Shown here piece after piece: positions 1-6,859 of a stretch of DNA of 13,480 bases. The DNA is taken from positions 1 to 13,480 of the forward strand of contig JAKAFQ010000046.1 of assembly GCA_021817875.1 (NCBI GenBank), read 5' to 3'. How positions within the stretch are numbered: position 1 is the first letter of the stretch; each line of letters starts with the position of its first letter. The position numbers were made by a program, and so were the translations under genes. This DNA comes from Pseudomonadota bacterium. Lineage in GTDB: Bacteria > Pseudomonadota > Gammaproteobacteria > Steroidobacterales > Steroidobacteraceae. The notes below the pieces were generated by a model, which did no database searches, had not been told where the DNA came from, and worked only from the letters and a program-made list of their open reading frames with translations.

Positions 1-160
1 GCGCCTGGTCGTTTTGCAGGTCATAGAGTTCGGCCAGCGTGCGGGCCGCCCCGGCGAGTCGGCTGTCGGAGGTGACGTCGCGGATGCGCTCGCCGTCCAT
101 GTAGACGGCGCGGCCGTCCTGGATGGATGCCAAGAATTGCCTGCCTGTGCGAATACCCAT
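1..160 (-). CDS. HpaB-type flavin-dependent aromatic hydroxylase, N-terminal fragment (partial)
   Basis: Only the first 53 codons are in the window; the gene runs off the left edge. The start is ATG at 160 on the minus strand, preceded by AGGGGA about 8 nt upstream. The fragment reads TGRQFLASIQDGRAVYMDGE, then ERIRDVTSDSRLAGAARTLA and ELYD. This matches the conserved opening of 4-hydroxyphenylacetate 3-monooxygenase, oxygenase component (E. coli HpaB: TG..YL.SLQDGR.IY..GERV.DVT, from memory). Members of the family use FADH2 supplied by a separate reductase to hydroxylate a phenol ortho to its OH in the cytoplasm. A matching HpaC-type reductase lies at 10861-11355. The gene follows the TonB receptor on the same strand after a 99-nt gap, so co-transcription is possible. 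The family call is fairly firm. The substrate is not: the same family includes PvcC-like, phenol and steroid hydroxylases. Confidence 0.85.
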   Translation of the reverse strand, partial: MGIRTGRQFLASIQDGRAVYMDGERIRDVTSDSRLAGAARTLAELYDLQNDQA

Positions 161-259
161 CGAAACATCCCCTGGCCTTGCGTAAGGTGACCTGAGCCGA
201 TTCGCGCGGGCGCAGCGTCGCTGCGACCGGTCTGTCGCGCCCCGCGGCCCAGCCCGGCA
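161..259. other. Intergenic gap with inverted repeat
   Basis: This 99-nt gap separates the stop of the TonB receptor from the start of the HpaB-like gene on the same strand. It holds the RBS of the HpaB-like gene and a 15-bp inverted repeat at 211-225. No strong promoter hexamers were seen. Confidence 0.5.
211..225. repeat. 15-bp odd-centred palindrome CGCAGCG-T-CGCTGCG
   Basis: The 7-bp arms are perfect around one central base. The site lies between two same-strand genes. It could act as a weak attenuator hairpin or an RNA-processing site between the receptor and the hydroxylase, or as an operator. No T-tract follows on the minus strand, so it is not a classical terminator. Perfect short GC palindromes also occur by chance in GC-rich DNA. 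Confidence 0.35.
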
Positions 260-2620
260 TCACTCGCCGCCGAAAAAGTAATTCACATCCAGCCCGATCG
301 TTCTCGGCCGGTTGGTCGCGACCCTGTTGAACGTCGCGACGTTGAACGAGAGCGCATTGGTATTTCCAAGAATCGCGCGCGTGTTCGCCGCATTGTCCAC
401 GAACAGAGCGAGGTCCGCGTGCGCCCAGTCGAGTCCGACGCGAAGGTTGACGATATCGTGTGACGGAACGTCATTGATGGCGTACGACACGTCCGTCATG
501 GAGCCGACGAACACGTTGTCAGCCCTGGCAACCAGTTCGTACCGCCCGGACAGCGGTTTGCGCCAGACCAATGACGTCGAATCCGTCCACGTCGGAACAT
601 CCTGAATCCGCTGGCCGACGCTGAATGTCCCGCCGGGCACGCTGCGCACGATGCGCGCATGCGTGTAGCCGGCTCTGTTGGTCAGCGTGAAGTCGGCGGG
701 CAGCCTGCCGGTGATCTCCAGTTCCGCGCCGTACACCTGCGCCGTTCCGGCGTTGGCCGTGTAGGTATTGCCGCAGGTTTCGGCCACCTCCTGCTGGATG
801 CCGCTCCAGCGCTCGTAGTAGGCCGCCGAATTCGCCGCCAGCCGGCCGCCAAACATGCGGGCTTTCTCGCCGGCCGAATAGCTCCACAGACTGTCCGGTC
901 CATATTGCAGGGGAGTTTTCGGGCAGGCATATGGTGGCGGAGAATTTCCTCCGCCCGGCCGGAAGCCTTTCGCGATGCGCGTGTACAGGGTCAGATTCTG
1001 CGATGGAAGATACGAGAAAGTGAACTCGGGGGTGTAGCCCGAGTTGCTTGCAGGAAGATGGAAAATCGTCGGCGTCAGGCTTCCGTTGGGAAGCCCGCCG
1101 GACTCCGCGAGCAGCTCGCGGGTCCTGTAGGTGTAATAGCGCGCGCCGGCCGCCGCCCGCAGGTAGTGCAGGAATCGGTACGAGATCTCCCCGAAGCCTG
1201 CCAGCTGCTTGTAGTTGGTGATCACGCCGATATCGTACAGAGACGGAACGCCGAGCACTTCCTGCGCAATGGGTCCAGGCGTATTCGTGAACACGTTATC
1301 GGTGGAATCGAAGTCCTGGTAGAAGCCGCCGACGATCCATTGCAGCGGGCCTGAGCTGTTGGAAGTCAGGCGCAGTTCCTCGCTGAACTGCCGGCTGGCG
1401 TCCTGGGCCGTCGTTGCGAATGGCCCGACCTGTGAGTACGCCAGATCCGGGATGCCGATCACGGTCTCGAAGAAGTTCTGGGTCTGTTCCGTTGAGTCCT
1501 CACGCATGCTCGTGTGACGGATGTACTCCGCGGTCGTGGAATTCAGGTCGAATGCGGCGAAGTGATATTTCGCGGCGAGGCTGTACAGGATGAAGCTGTC
1601 CGAGTACGGCTCGCGAACATTGTACGGCTGATAGTGCGCCTCGAAATCGACGCCCGGAGGGCTATCGGCGTAGTTGAGCCCGCCCTGGCCGATCTTCTGG
1701 TAGAAGATCGAGGGTCGCAGCGTCAGATCGTTCGTCGCGTGCACGAGCACGCTCATCCGGATCCCCTTCAGTCTTTCGGCATTGACGTTCCTGTAGTCGT
1801 GCAGCACGGGCGCGCTGGTCACATTGCCGCGCGTCATGCCTGCGTTGGTCTCGAGCGGGAACGGCGCGAGAACGATCCTGTCTATCCAGCCGTTGGTGTA
1901 GGTGTCCGTGCCGACGATGCGCACGGCCGCCTTGTGCTTGATCAGCGGCACGTTCACCATCGCATTGACGCCATAGTTGAAGCCACCGCCCTGGGTGCCG
2001 GACATCTTGAGGTTGATGCTGCTCGCGAAATCGCGCGTATCGGGCCGATTGGTCACCAGCTTTATGGTTCCGCCCATTGAGCCGGCGCCGTAGAGTGTGC
2101 CCTGAGGCCCGCGCAGCACTTCCACGCGCTTCAGATCGTACAGGGTCGGATCGACGACCACCTTGCCGAGCTGCGCGTCGGTCGGCGGAGTGAGCGGCAC
2201 GTTATCGAGATAGAAGCCTACCGTCGGGGACTGACCGCCCGAGGAGGCGATGCCGCGCATCTCGAACTCGACCTGGCCCGGTCCGGAATTGCGCTCCGAG
2301 ACGCCCGGGGTCTGGTAGCCGACCTGGGCAAGTGAGGTCACGCCTGCGGCGGCCAACGCGCTGCCGCTGTAAGCGGTGATGCTCATGGGCGTCTCCTGCA
2401 GCGTCTGCCTGCGGCGCGTCGCTGTCACGATGATCTCATTGAGCGCGGTCGACCCGGGGCTCGTCTCGGCTTTGGAACGTGACCTGTCGGGGTGCGCTCT
2501 CGCGGCGGCGGGATGGAGTACGGCCCCGAGCAGCCAGGCGATGGCAATTGACCTGCCGGCCAGCGTTGCCCGTCGGCAATCGAGGCGGTGCCGATTCGAC
2601 CCACCGAGGAATCTGCGCAT
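260..2620 (-). CDS. TonB-dependent outer-membrane receptor
   Basis: This is a 786-residue outer-membrane receptor that would import a scarce or bulky ligand using TonB/ExbBD energy. I chose the ATG at 2620 because CGGGGA lies about 7 nt upstream; an in-frame TTG at 2641 would add seven residues. Residues 1 to about 42 form a long arginine-rich signal peptide with a hydrophobic core (IAIAWLLGAVL) and an AAARA cleavage region. A TonB-box-like NEIIVTATRRR lies at about 61-71. The plug domain follows, with the diagnostic VEVLRGPQGTLYGAGSMGGT at about 167-186. The rest is a beta-barrel ending RPRTIGLDVNYFFGGE. The length is normal for the family. The gene is divergent from an MFS permease and upstream of an HpaB-like hydroxylase, which suggests uptake of an aromatic substrate rather than only iron-siderophore. 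Which ligand it takes cannot be read from the sequence. Confidence 0.93.
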   Translation of the reverse strand: MRRFLGGSNRHRLDCRRATLAGRSIAIAWLLGAVLHPAAARAHPDRSRSKAETSPGSTALNEIIVTATRRRQTLQETPMSITAYSGSALAAAGVTSLAQVGYQTPGVSERNSGPGQVEFEMRGIASSGGQSPTVGFYLDNVPLTPPTDAQLGKVVVDPTLYDLKRVEVLRGPQGTLYGAGSMGGTIKLVTNRPDTRDFASSINLKMSGTQGGGFNYGVNAMVNVPLIKHKAAVRIVGTDTYTNGWIDRIVLAPFPLETNAGMTRGNVTSAPVLHDYRNVNAERLKGIRMSVLVHATNDLTLRPSIFYQKIGQGGLNYADSPPGVDFEAHYQPYNVREPYSDSFILYSLAAKYHFAAFDLNSTTAEYIRHTSMREDSTEQTQNFFETVIGIPDLAYSQVGPFATTAQDASRQFSEELRLTSNSSGPLQWIVGGFYQDFDSTDNVFTNTPGPIAQEVLGVPSLYDIGVITNYKQLAGFGEISYRFLHYLRAAAGARYYTYRTRELLAESGGLPNGSLTPTIFHLPASNSGYTPEFTFSYLPSQNLTLYTRIAKGFRPGGGNSPPPYACPKTPLQYGPDSLWSYSAGEKARMFGGRLAANSAAYYERWSGIQQEVAETCGNTYTANAGTAQVYGAELEITGRLPADFTLTNRAGYTHARIVRSVPGGTFSVGQRIQDVPTWTDSTSLVWRKPLSGRYELVARADNVFVGSMTDVSYAINDVPSHDIVNLRVGLDWAHADLALFVDNAANTRAILGNTNALSFNVATFNRVATNRPRTIGLDVNYFFGGE

Positions 2621-2742
2621 GTTTATCCCCGCAAGTTTCAAGTGGTTATGGATGTGGCGAAGCGCTGCCCACCCGGCCGGGACGGGGAGCTCCCGTGCAC
2701 CGGCCGCGGCGAAAACGCGGGTAAACCGAGTATCGGAAACGA

Positions 2743-2770
2743 ATTATACTGATTTAAATCAGTGATGCAA
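2743..2770 (-). promoter_or_regulatory. Sigma-70-type promoter for the TonB receptor
   Basis: Read on the minus strand, a TTGCAT -35 box (2765-2770) is separated by 16 bp from a consensus TATAAT -10 box (2743-2748). Transcription would start near 2736, giving a leader of roughly 115 nt before the ATG at 2620. A perfect palindrome fills the spacer, so the promoter is probably repressed by a dimeric regulator bound between the two boxes. Confidence 0.65.
2748..2763. promoter_or_regulatory. Perfect 16-bp palindrome, probable repressor operator
   Basis: ACTGATTTAAATCAGT is its own reverse complement over all 16 bases. It covers 15 of the 16 spacer bases of the receptor promoter plus one base of its -10 box. 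A protein bound here would block RNA polymerase. The binding protein is unknown: the IclR regulator at 4540-5367 is a local candidate, and an unlinked regulator is equally possible. Confidence 0.6.
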
Positions 2771-2784
2771 TAAAATATGCAATA
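2765..2784. repeat. Two direct copies of ATGCAATA, 12-bp period
   Basis: ATGCAATA occurs at 2765-2772 and again at 2777-2784. The first copy contains the receptor -35 box (as its complement). The pair could be an accessory binding site or a duplicated -35-like element. AT-rich context raises the odds of coincidence. Confidence 0.35.
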
Positions 2785-2789
2785 GACAC

Positions 2790-2800
2790 ACGCAATGCGT
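2790..2800. repeat. Short inverted repeat ACGCA-A-TGCGT
   Basis: This perfect 11-bp odd-centred palindrome lies about 27 bp from the 16-bp palindrome in the same divergent region. It could be a second operator. Its length is short enough to occur by chance. Confidence 0.3.
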
Positions 2801-2946
2801 TACAGCGCAAAAAAGGCTATCGGAGGCGAGGAAATGCACGGTTCATCGCTTTGCGAGGATCTGTTGCCGGTGAGTCAATACGAATTGCGTAATTCTATTG
2901 CCGGTTGTGTGCAACAACCTGACGCCGGGGCGCGGAGGCCGGGGAT

Positions 2947-4338
2947 ATGAGAGGGCCAGTCGACACTGACATCGGGCATTCGAAGAATGCGGCAGCCGTC
3001 GCGCCGCGGCAGCACGGCCTGGGCAACGTGGCAAGCCCTTCCTCTTACGTGCTTGCGATCCTGTGCACCGTGTATGGGCTGAACTTCCTGGATCGGCAGG
3101 TTCTCAACATACTCATTGATCCGATCGAGGTGGCGTTCCACACGAGCGACGCCCAGATGGGCCTCCTTACCGGCTTCGGCTTCGCCATCTTCTACACGCT
3201 GTTTGGAATTCCCATTGCGCGCTGGGCCGATCGAGGCAGCCGGCGCACCATCCTCGCACTGGGAGTCGGCATCTGGAGCCTCATGACAGCGCTTTCGGGC
3301 CTGGCGCAGGGCTATTGGCAGCTGTTCGCGGCGCGCATCGGGGTGGCGATCGGCGAGACGGGGGGAACTCCCACTTCCAGCTCACTGATCTCTGATTACT
3401 TCCCCCGCACCACCCGTCCGCGTGCCATGGCGATCTTCCAGGCGTCGGTTTACATCGGTGTTCTGCTGGGCTATGGGATCGGCGGCTGGGTGAGCCAGAC
3501 CTATGGATGGCGGGCGGCGTTCTTCCTTGCCGGTGTTCCGGGCATGTGCGTGGCTTTCCTGGTGTATTTCACGGTGCGTGAGCCGCAACGGGGGCTGTCC
3601 GACACGCCCCAGACCGATCGTGAACTCACCACGCTCAGCGACTGCCTGCGCTTCATGGTGCGGCAACGCGCGCTGCTGTTCGTGGTTGCGGGCATCGTGC
3701 TGAATGCGGTTGCCAATTTCGGATTCAGCACCTGGGCGCCGTCATTTCTGCAACGCGTGCACCACATGGACTTCACCGATATCGGCCTGTCCCTCGGCAT
3801 CATCAACGGCACGGCCGGTGTGCTCGGCACGCTGCTCGGGGGATTTGTCGTGGCGCGCCTGCCGGCGCGGCAGGTGAAGTGGCACGTGCTCATGCCCTCA
3901 CTCGCCACGTTGGGCGCCGCACCCGCACTGATCGTCTTTTTGATGGCTCCCTCGGACGCAGTGACCCTGGGCGCTTATTGGATCGCCAATTTCCTGCTCG
4001 GCTTTCATCTGGGTCCCTGCTTCGCCATGGTGCTATCCCTGAGCAAGGTCAGAATGCGCTCGCTCGCAACGGCCCTGACCAATGGGCTGTGCAGTATCAT
4101 TGGCGCGGGTCTCGCGCCGTTCCTCATCGGCTTGACCGACGATCTGCTGCGGCCGCACTTCGGCATCGACTCGGTGCGCTACTCGCTGCTGATCGCCGCG
4201 GTCGCACCGCTTCTGGCGGCCGTGAGCTTCTGGTGCGCGGCGCTGTTCCTGCACCGCGATCTGGCACGCACGGAGGGACCCGAGAACGACTCGCATGCGC
4301 GTTATGCCTCGGCCGACGGCACACAGTCCATACCCTGA
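2947..4338 (+). CDS. MFS permease, Spinster-like family
   Basis: This 463-residue inner-membrane transporter of the major facilitator superfamily probably moves an organic acid or aromatic substrate. The ATG at 2947 has GGAGG 8 nt upstream. About 33 polar N-terminal residues precede TM1, which contains YGLNFLDRQVLN (about 43-54). The loop 2-3 motif ARWADRGSRRTI is at 91-102, ARIGVAIGE at 129-137 and GYGIGGWVSQTYGWRAAFF at about 175-193. Twelve membrane segments are expected, with a central cytoplasmic loop near 211-235. FLDRQ in TM1 and the overall pattern are typical of the Spinster-like MFS group, which is common beside degradation genes in sphingomonads and related gammaproteobacteria. The gene is divergent from the TonB receptor, so the two could carry one substrate across both membranes. 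Direction and substrate are inferred. Confidence 0.9.
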   Translation: MRGPVDTDIGHSKNAAAVAPRQHGLGNVASPSSYVLAILCTVYGLNFLDRQVLNILIDPIEVAFHTSDAQMGLLTGFGFAIFYTLFGIPIARWADRGSRRTILALGVGIWSLMTALSGLAQGYWQLFAARIGVAIGETGGTPTSSSLISDYFPRTTRPRAMAIFQASVYIGVLLGYGIGGWVSQTYGWRAAFFLAGVPGMCVAFLVYFTVREPQRGLSDTPQTDRELTTLSDCLRFMVRQRALLFVVAGIVLNAVANFGFSTWAPSFLQRVHHMDFTDIGLSLGIINGTAGVLGTLLGGFVVARLPARQVKWHVLMPSLATLGAAPALIVFLMAPSDAVTLGAYWIANFLLGFHLGPCFAMVLSLSKVRMRSLATALTNGLCSIIGAGLAPFLIGLTDDLLRPHFGIDSVRYSLLIAAVAPLLAAVSFWCAALFLHRDLARTEGPENDSHARYASADGTQSIP

Positions 4339-4539
4339 GCGCCGCGGCGACCGGCAGGAGCCGCCGCGCTCTCGGGGAGCGCTGGCCGGTAAAATCCGGC
4401 GGGACAGACTGGCAAAGCGCTCGCGCTCGTGCTATTGACGCGCTGCCGGTCACGTACCACCGCAGTCCGGGAGGGCGGGCCGGCGCCCCCGCAGGCGGTG
4501 CGGATGGCGGAAGCAGAACCGTAGAGTTGAGAACATCGT
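4339..4539. other. Intergenic region upstream of the IclR regulator
   Basis: This 201-bp GC-rich gap contains a loose inverted repeat just after the permease stop (GCGGC 4344-4348 with GCCGC 4360-4364) and a second at 4385-4400. Neither has a T-tract. A TTGACG at 4435-4440 resembles a -35 box, but no good -10 lies at the right distance. No coding evidence was seen. Confidence 0.4.
4385..4400. repeat. Inverted repeat GCCGG-TAAAAT-CCGGC
   Basis: Perfect 5-bp arms flank a TAAAAT loop, 46 bp after the permease stop. It could form a short hairpin at the end of the permease transcript, or be an operator. There is no poly-T run, so terminator activity is doubtful. Confidence 0.3.
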
Positions 4540-5367
4540 ATGGCGCGAAAACGCAGCAGTCCGAGAGTGGATGATGATGAGCGCGAGAATACCGGGATCG
4601 TGCGCACGGTCGTGGTTGCCGCAAAGGTTCTGGATGCCCTGGGCAGTATGCGTGGTCCGGTACGTCTGGCCGATCTCGCCCGGACGCTCAAGATGACGTT
4701 GCCGCGCATCTCGCGTCACGTCGCCACCCTGCGCTCGCTCGAGCTGATCGAGAAAGCCGAGCCGCTGGAGGCGTACCGGCTCGGAACGAAGCTTTTCGTT
4801 CTCGGACAGCTCGCCCTCGAGCAGAACGCGCTCGCCCGGGTCTGCGAGCCGCACCTGGCGCGGCTCAGGGATCAGGTCCACCGCACCGTGCTGCTCTCGA
4901 CCCGCTCGGGGGACGCCGGATCGGTGCTGATCTGCGTGCCCAGCCATGACTCGCCCACGATCATCGTGCGTCCGGGCTCGCCCCTGGAGCTGCCGACGTC
5001 GCCGAGCGCGCGCATTCTCTACACGTTTCGCGACAGGAAGAACGAGGCCCGGCCAAAATCAGCCGACCTGTATCTCGAGGAGCGCGTCAGCTTCATCCTC
5101 GCGAACTACTTCGACTACGAGCCCGATGCGCGCAACACCGGCATTGGCAGCATTGCCGCACCGGTCTTCGACCACGAGGATCGCCTGGTGGGCGTCATCG
5201 CCATCGTCATGCCCACCACCATGTTGGCTGCTGGGCCGGACACCGTCATGGTCAAGGCCACCAAAGAGTGCGCCGCGCGGATCTCCTCGGCGATGGGCTC
5301 CACCGCCTGGGAGGGGAGGGTCTCGGTGCCGGCGAAACACGCCCCGCGTACCGGGCGCACCGGCTGA
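4540..5367 (+). CDS. IclR-family transcriptional regulator
   Basis: This 275-residue DNA-binding regulator is probably the control protein of the cluster. Residues about 20-82 form the winged helix-turn-helix (GIVRTVVVAAKVLDALGSMR, then LADLARTLKMTLPRISRHVA and TLRSLELIEK). Residues about 90-255 form the IclR effector domain, with PGSPLELPTSPSARILYTF at 145-163 and GIGSIAAPVFDHEDRLVGVI at 201-220, both typical positions for this fold. The family includes regulators of aromatic catabolism (PcaR, PobR, HppR types) that respond to pathway intermediates, acting as repressor or activator. The length is slightly over the usual 250 because of polar tails at both ends. The RBS before the ATG at 4540 is weak. 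The gene stands alone on the plus strand, tail-to-tail with the aldehyde dehydrogenase. Targets are not proven; shared sites at 7955 and 11378 are candidates. Confidence 0.92.
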   Translation: MARKRSSPRVDDDERENTGIVRTVVVAAKVLDALGSMRGPVRLADLARTLKMTLPRISRHVATLRSLELIEKAEPLEAYRLGTKLFVLGQLALEQNALARVCEPHLARLRDQVHRTVLLSTRSGDAGSVLICVPSHDSPTIIVRPGSPLELPTSPSARILYTFRDRKNEARPKSADLYLEERVSFILANYFDYEPDARNTGIGSIAAPVFDHEDRLVGVIAIVMPTTMLAAGPDTVMVKATKECAARISSAMGSTAWEGRVSVPAKHAPRTGRTG

Positions 5368-5379
5368 AACCGCTGCGCC

Positions 5380-6849
5380 TCAGGCGCCGATCAGGACCGA
5401 CTTCGTCTGCAGGTACAGCGCCAGACCCTCCTCGCCGAACTCCCGCCCCCAACCGGACTGCTTGTAGCCGCCAAAGGGCAGGTTCGGGTCGATTCCTCCC
5501 CCGGTATTGATGCGGATCGAGCCGGCTTGAAGCTTCCTCGCCAGCGCGTGTGCGGTGTTCAGATCCTGCGTCCAGATCGTGGCACTCAGTCCGTAGATGC
5601 TGTGATTCGCCTGCCGCGCCACCTCTTCGAGATCTTCAAAGGATGCGCACACGAGAACCGGCCCGAAGATCTCCTCGGCGGCCACCCGCATGTCGGGACG
5701 TGTGTCGAGCAGAACCGTCGGCGGGTAGAAATATCCTTCCCGCTCCAGACGCCGTCCACCGACGGCCACCCGGGCGCCTTCTGCCTGGCCGCTCTCGACG
5801 TATCCGGCAACGCGCTGGAGGTGCTTTGCCGAAATCAACGGCCCCATTTGCGCCTGGGGATCGTCGCCGGCCCCGACGCGAATCCGTCGTGCGGACCCGA
5901 CGACCGCCTCGAGGACTTTGTCGAACAGAGATCGGTGCACAAACAGCCGTGAGCCGGCCGCGCAGACCTGACCGGCATTGAAGAAGATCCCCATGGCCGC
6001 GGCCTCCTGGGCGGCAGGCAGCCTGGCGTCCGGGAAGATGATGGTCGGTGACTTGCCGCCGAGCTCGAGCGACAATTTCTTCAGATTGCCGGCGGCGGCC
6101 TGCACGATGAGCTTGCCGACCTCCGTCGATCCAGTGAAGGCCACCTTGTCGACGAGCGGATGAGCCGCCAAAGCCGCGCCGGCCACGTGCCCGTAGCCGG
6201 TCACGACGTTGACGACGCCCGGCGGCAGCCCCGCCTCCCTCACCAGCTCCGCGAGGCGCAACGCGCTGAGCGGCGTTTCTTCGGCGGGCTTGAGCACGCA
6301 GGTGCAACCGGCGGCGAGGGCCGGCGCGAGCTTCCACGCGGCCATGAGGAGCGGGAAGTTCCACGGGACGATCAAGCCCGCGACACCGACCGGCTCTTTG
6401 AGCGTGTAGGCGTGCAGCGTGCCCGGCCGGGATACATCGAGGGTTTGCCCGTAGATCTTGCTGGTCCACCCGGCGAAATAACGAAAGGTATCCGCCGCCG
6501 CCGGGACATCGCTCCTGGCGATGAAGGCGCGGGATTTGCCGTTGTCCAGGTACTCGAGTTCGGCGAGCTCCTCTGCGTGTTGCTCGATCAGCTCGGCGAT
6601 GCGCCAGAGCCAGCGGCCCCGCTGCGAGGGCGTGCAGGAGGACCAGGACCCGGCCTCGAACGCGCGCCGTGCGGCATGCACGGCGCGGTCGATGTCCCGT
6701 GCGCTTCCGGCGGCAACGGATGCGATGGGCTTGCCCGTTGCGGGATTGAAGACCTCGATCCGCTCCTCGCCACCGTCGCACCATTCGGCATCGATGAGGT
6801 GCCCATGCCGGCGTGCCAGGAACCGGTTCACATCTGACTCGTATGTCAT
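5380..6849 (-). CDS. NAD(P)-dependent aldehyde dehydrogenase
   Basis: This 489-residue cytoplasmic enzyme would oxidise an aldehyde, plausibly the semialdehyde from ring cleavage, to a carboxylic acid. All hallmarks are present: PWNFP with N164, K187 in VLKPAE, cofactor loop FTGSTEVG at 238-245, general base E262 in LELGGK, nucleophile C296 in NAGQVCAAGS, EEIFGPV at 392-398, and the C-terminal PFGGYKQSGWGRE. The reading frame extends upstream to 7023, but those residues lie inside the dioxygenase gene and look nothing like the family. ATG at 6849 gives the normal length and starts 10 nt after the dioxygenase stop, with GGAG overlapping that stop region. The gene is the second of a two-gene operon with the dioxygenase. 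HpaE (hydroxymuconic semialdehyde dehydrogenase) is the closest role by context; betaine or phenylacetaldehyde dehydrogenase-like specificities remain possible. Confidence 0.93.
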   Translation of the reverse strand: MTYESDVNRFLARRHGHLIDAEWCDGGEERIEVFNPATGKPIASVAAGSARDIDRAVHAARRAFEAGSWSSCTPSQRGRWLWRIAELIEQHAEELAELEYLDNGKSRAFIARSDVPAAADTFRYFAGWTSKIYGQTLDVSRPGTLHAYTLKEPVGVAGLIVPWNFPLLMAAWKLAPALAAGCTCVLKPAEETPLSALRLAELVREAGLPPGVVNVVTGYGHVAGAALAAHPLVDKVAFTGSTEVGKLIVQAAAGNLKKLSLELGGKSPTIIFPDARLPAAQEAAAMGIFFNAGQVCAAGSRLFVHRSLFDKVLEAVVGSARRIRVGAGDDPQAQMGPLISAKHLQRVAGYVESGQAEGARVAVGGRRLEREGYFYPPTVLLDTRPDMRVAAEEIFGPVLVCASFEDLEEVARQANHSIYGLSATIWTQDLNTAHALARKLQAGSIRINTGGGIDPNLPFGGYKQSGWGREFGEEGLALYLQTKSVLIGA

Positions 6850-6859
6850 GCCTGCTCTG

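Larger units (their letters stand above)
2621..2946. other. Divergent regulatory region between receptor and permease
   Basis: This 326-bp region between divergent genes contains no convincing gene. Its middle part (about 2730-2910) is markedly more AT-rich than the surrounding DNA. It holds the receptor promoter, a perfect 16-bp palindrome, a pair of 8-bp direct repeats and two shorter inverted repeats (2790-2800; 2904-2918, GTTGT-5-ACAAC). The plus-strand promoter for the permease is not clear. A TATACT at 2745-2750, preceded by ACGAAT, is one candidate -10, with no good -35. Confidence 0.6.

Noticed and set aside
2621..2641. TTG start seven codons upstream for the TonB receptor
   Set aside because: The ATG at 2620 has a better-placed CGGGGA and is the more usual start codon; the extra residues add nothing to the signal peptide.
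4341..4400. Rho-independent terminator after the permease gene
   Set aside because: Two short GC inverted repeats exist, but neither is followed by a T-tract, so only the repeats are noted.
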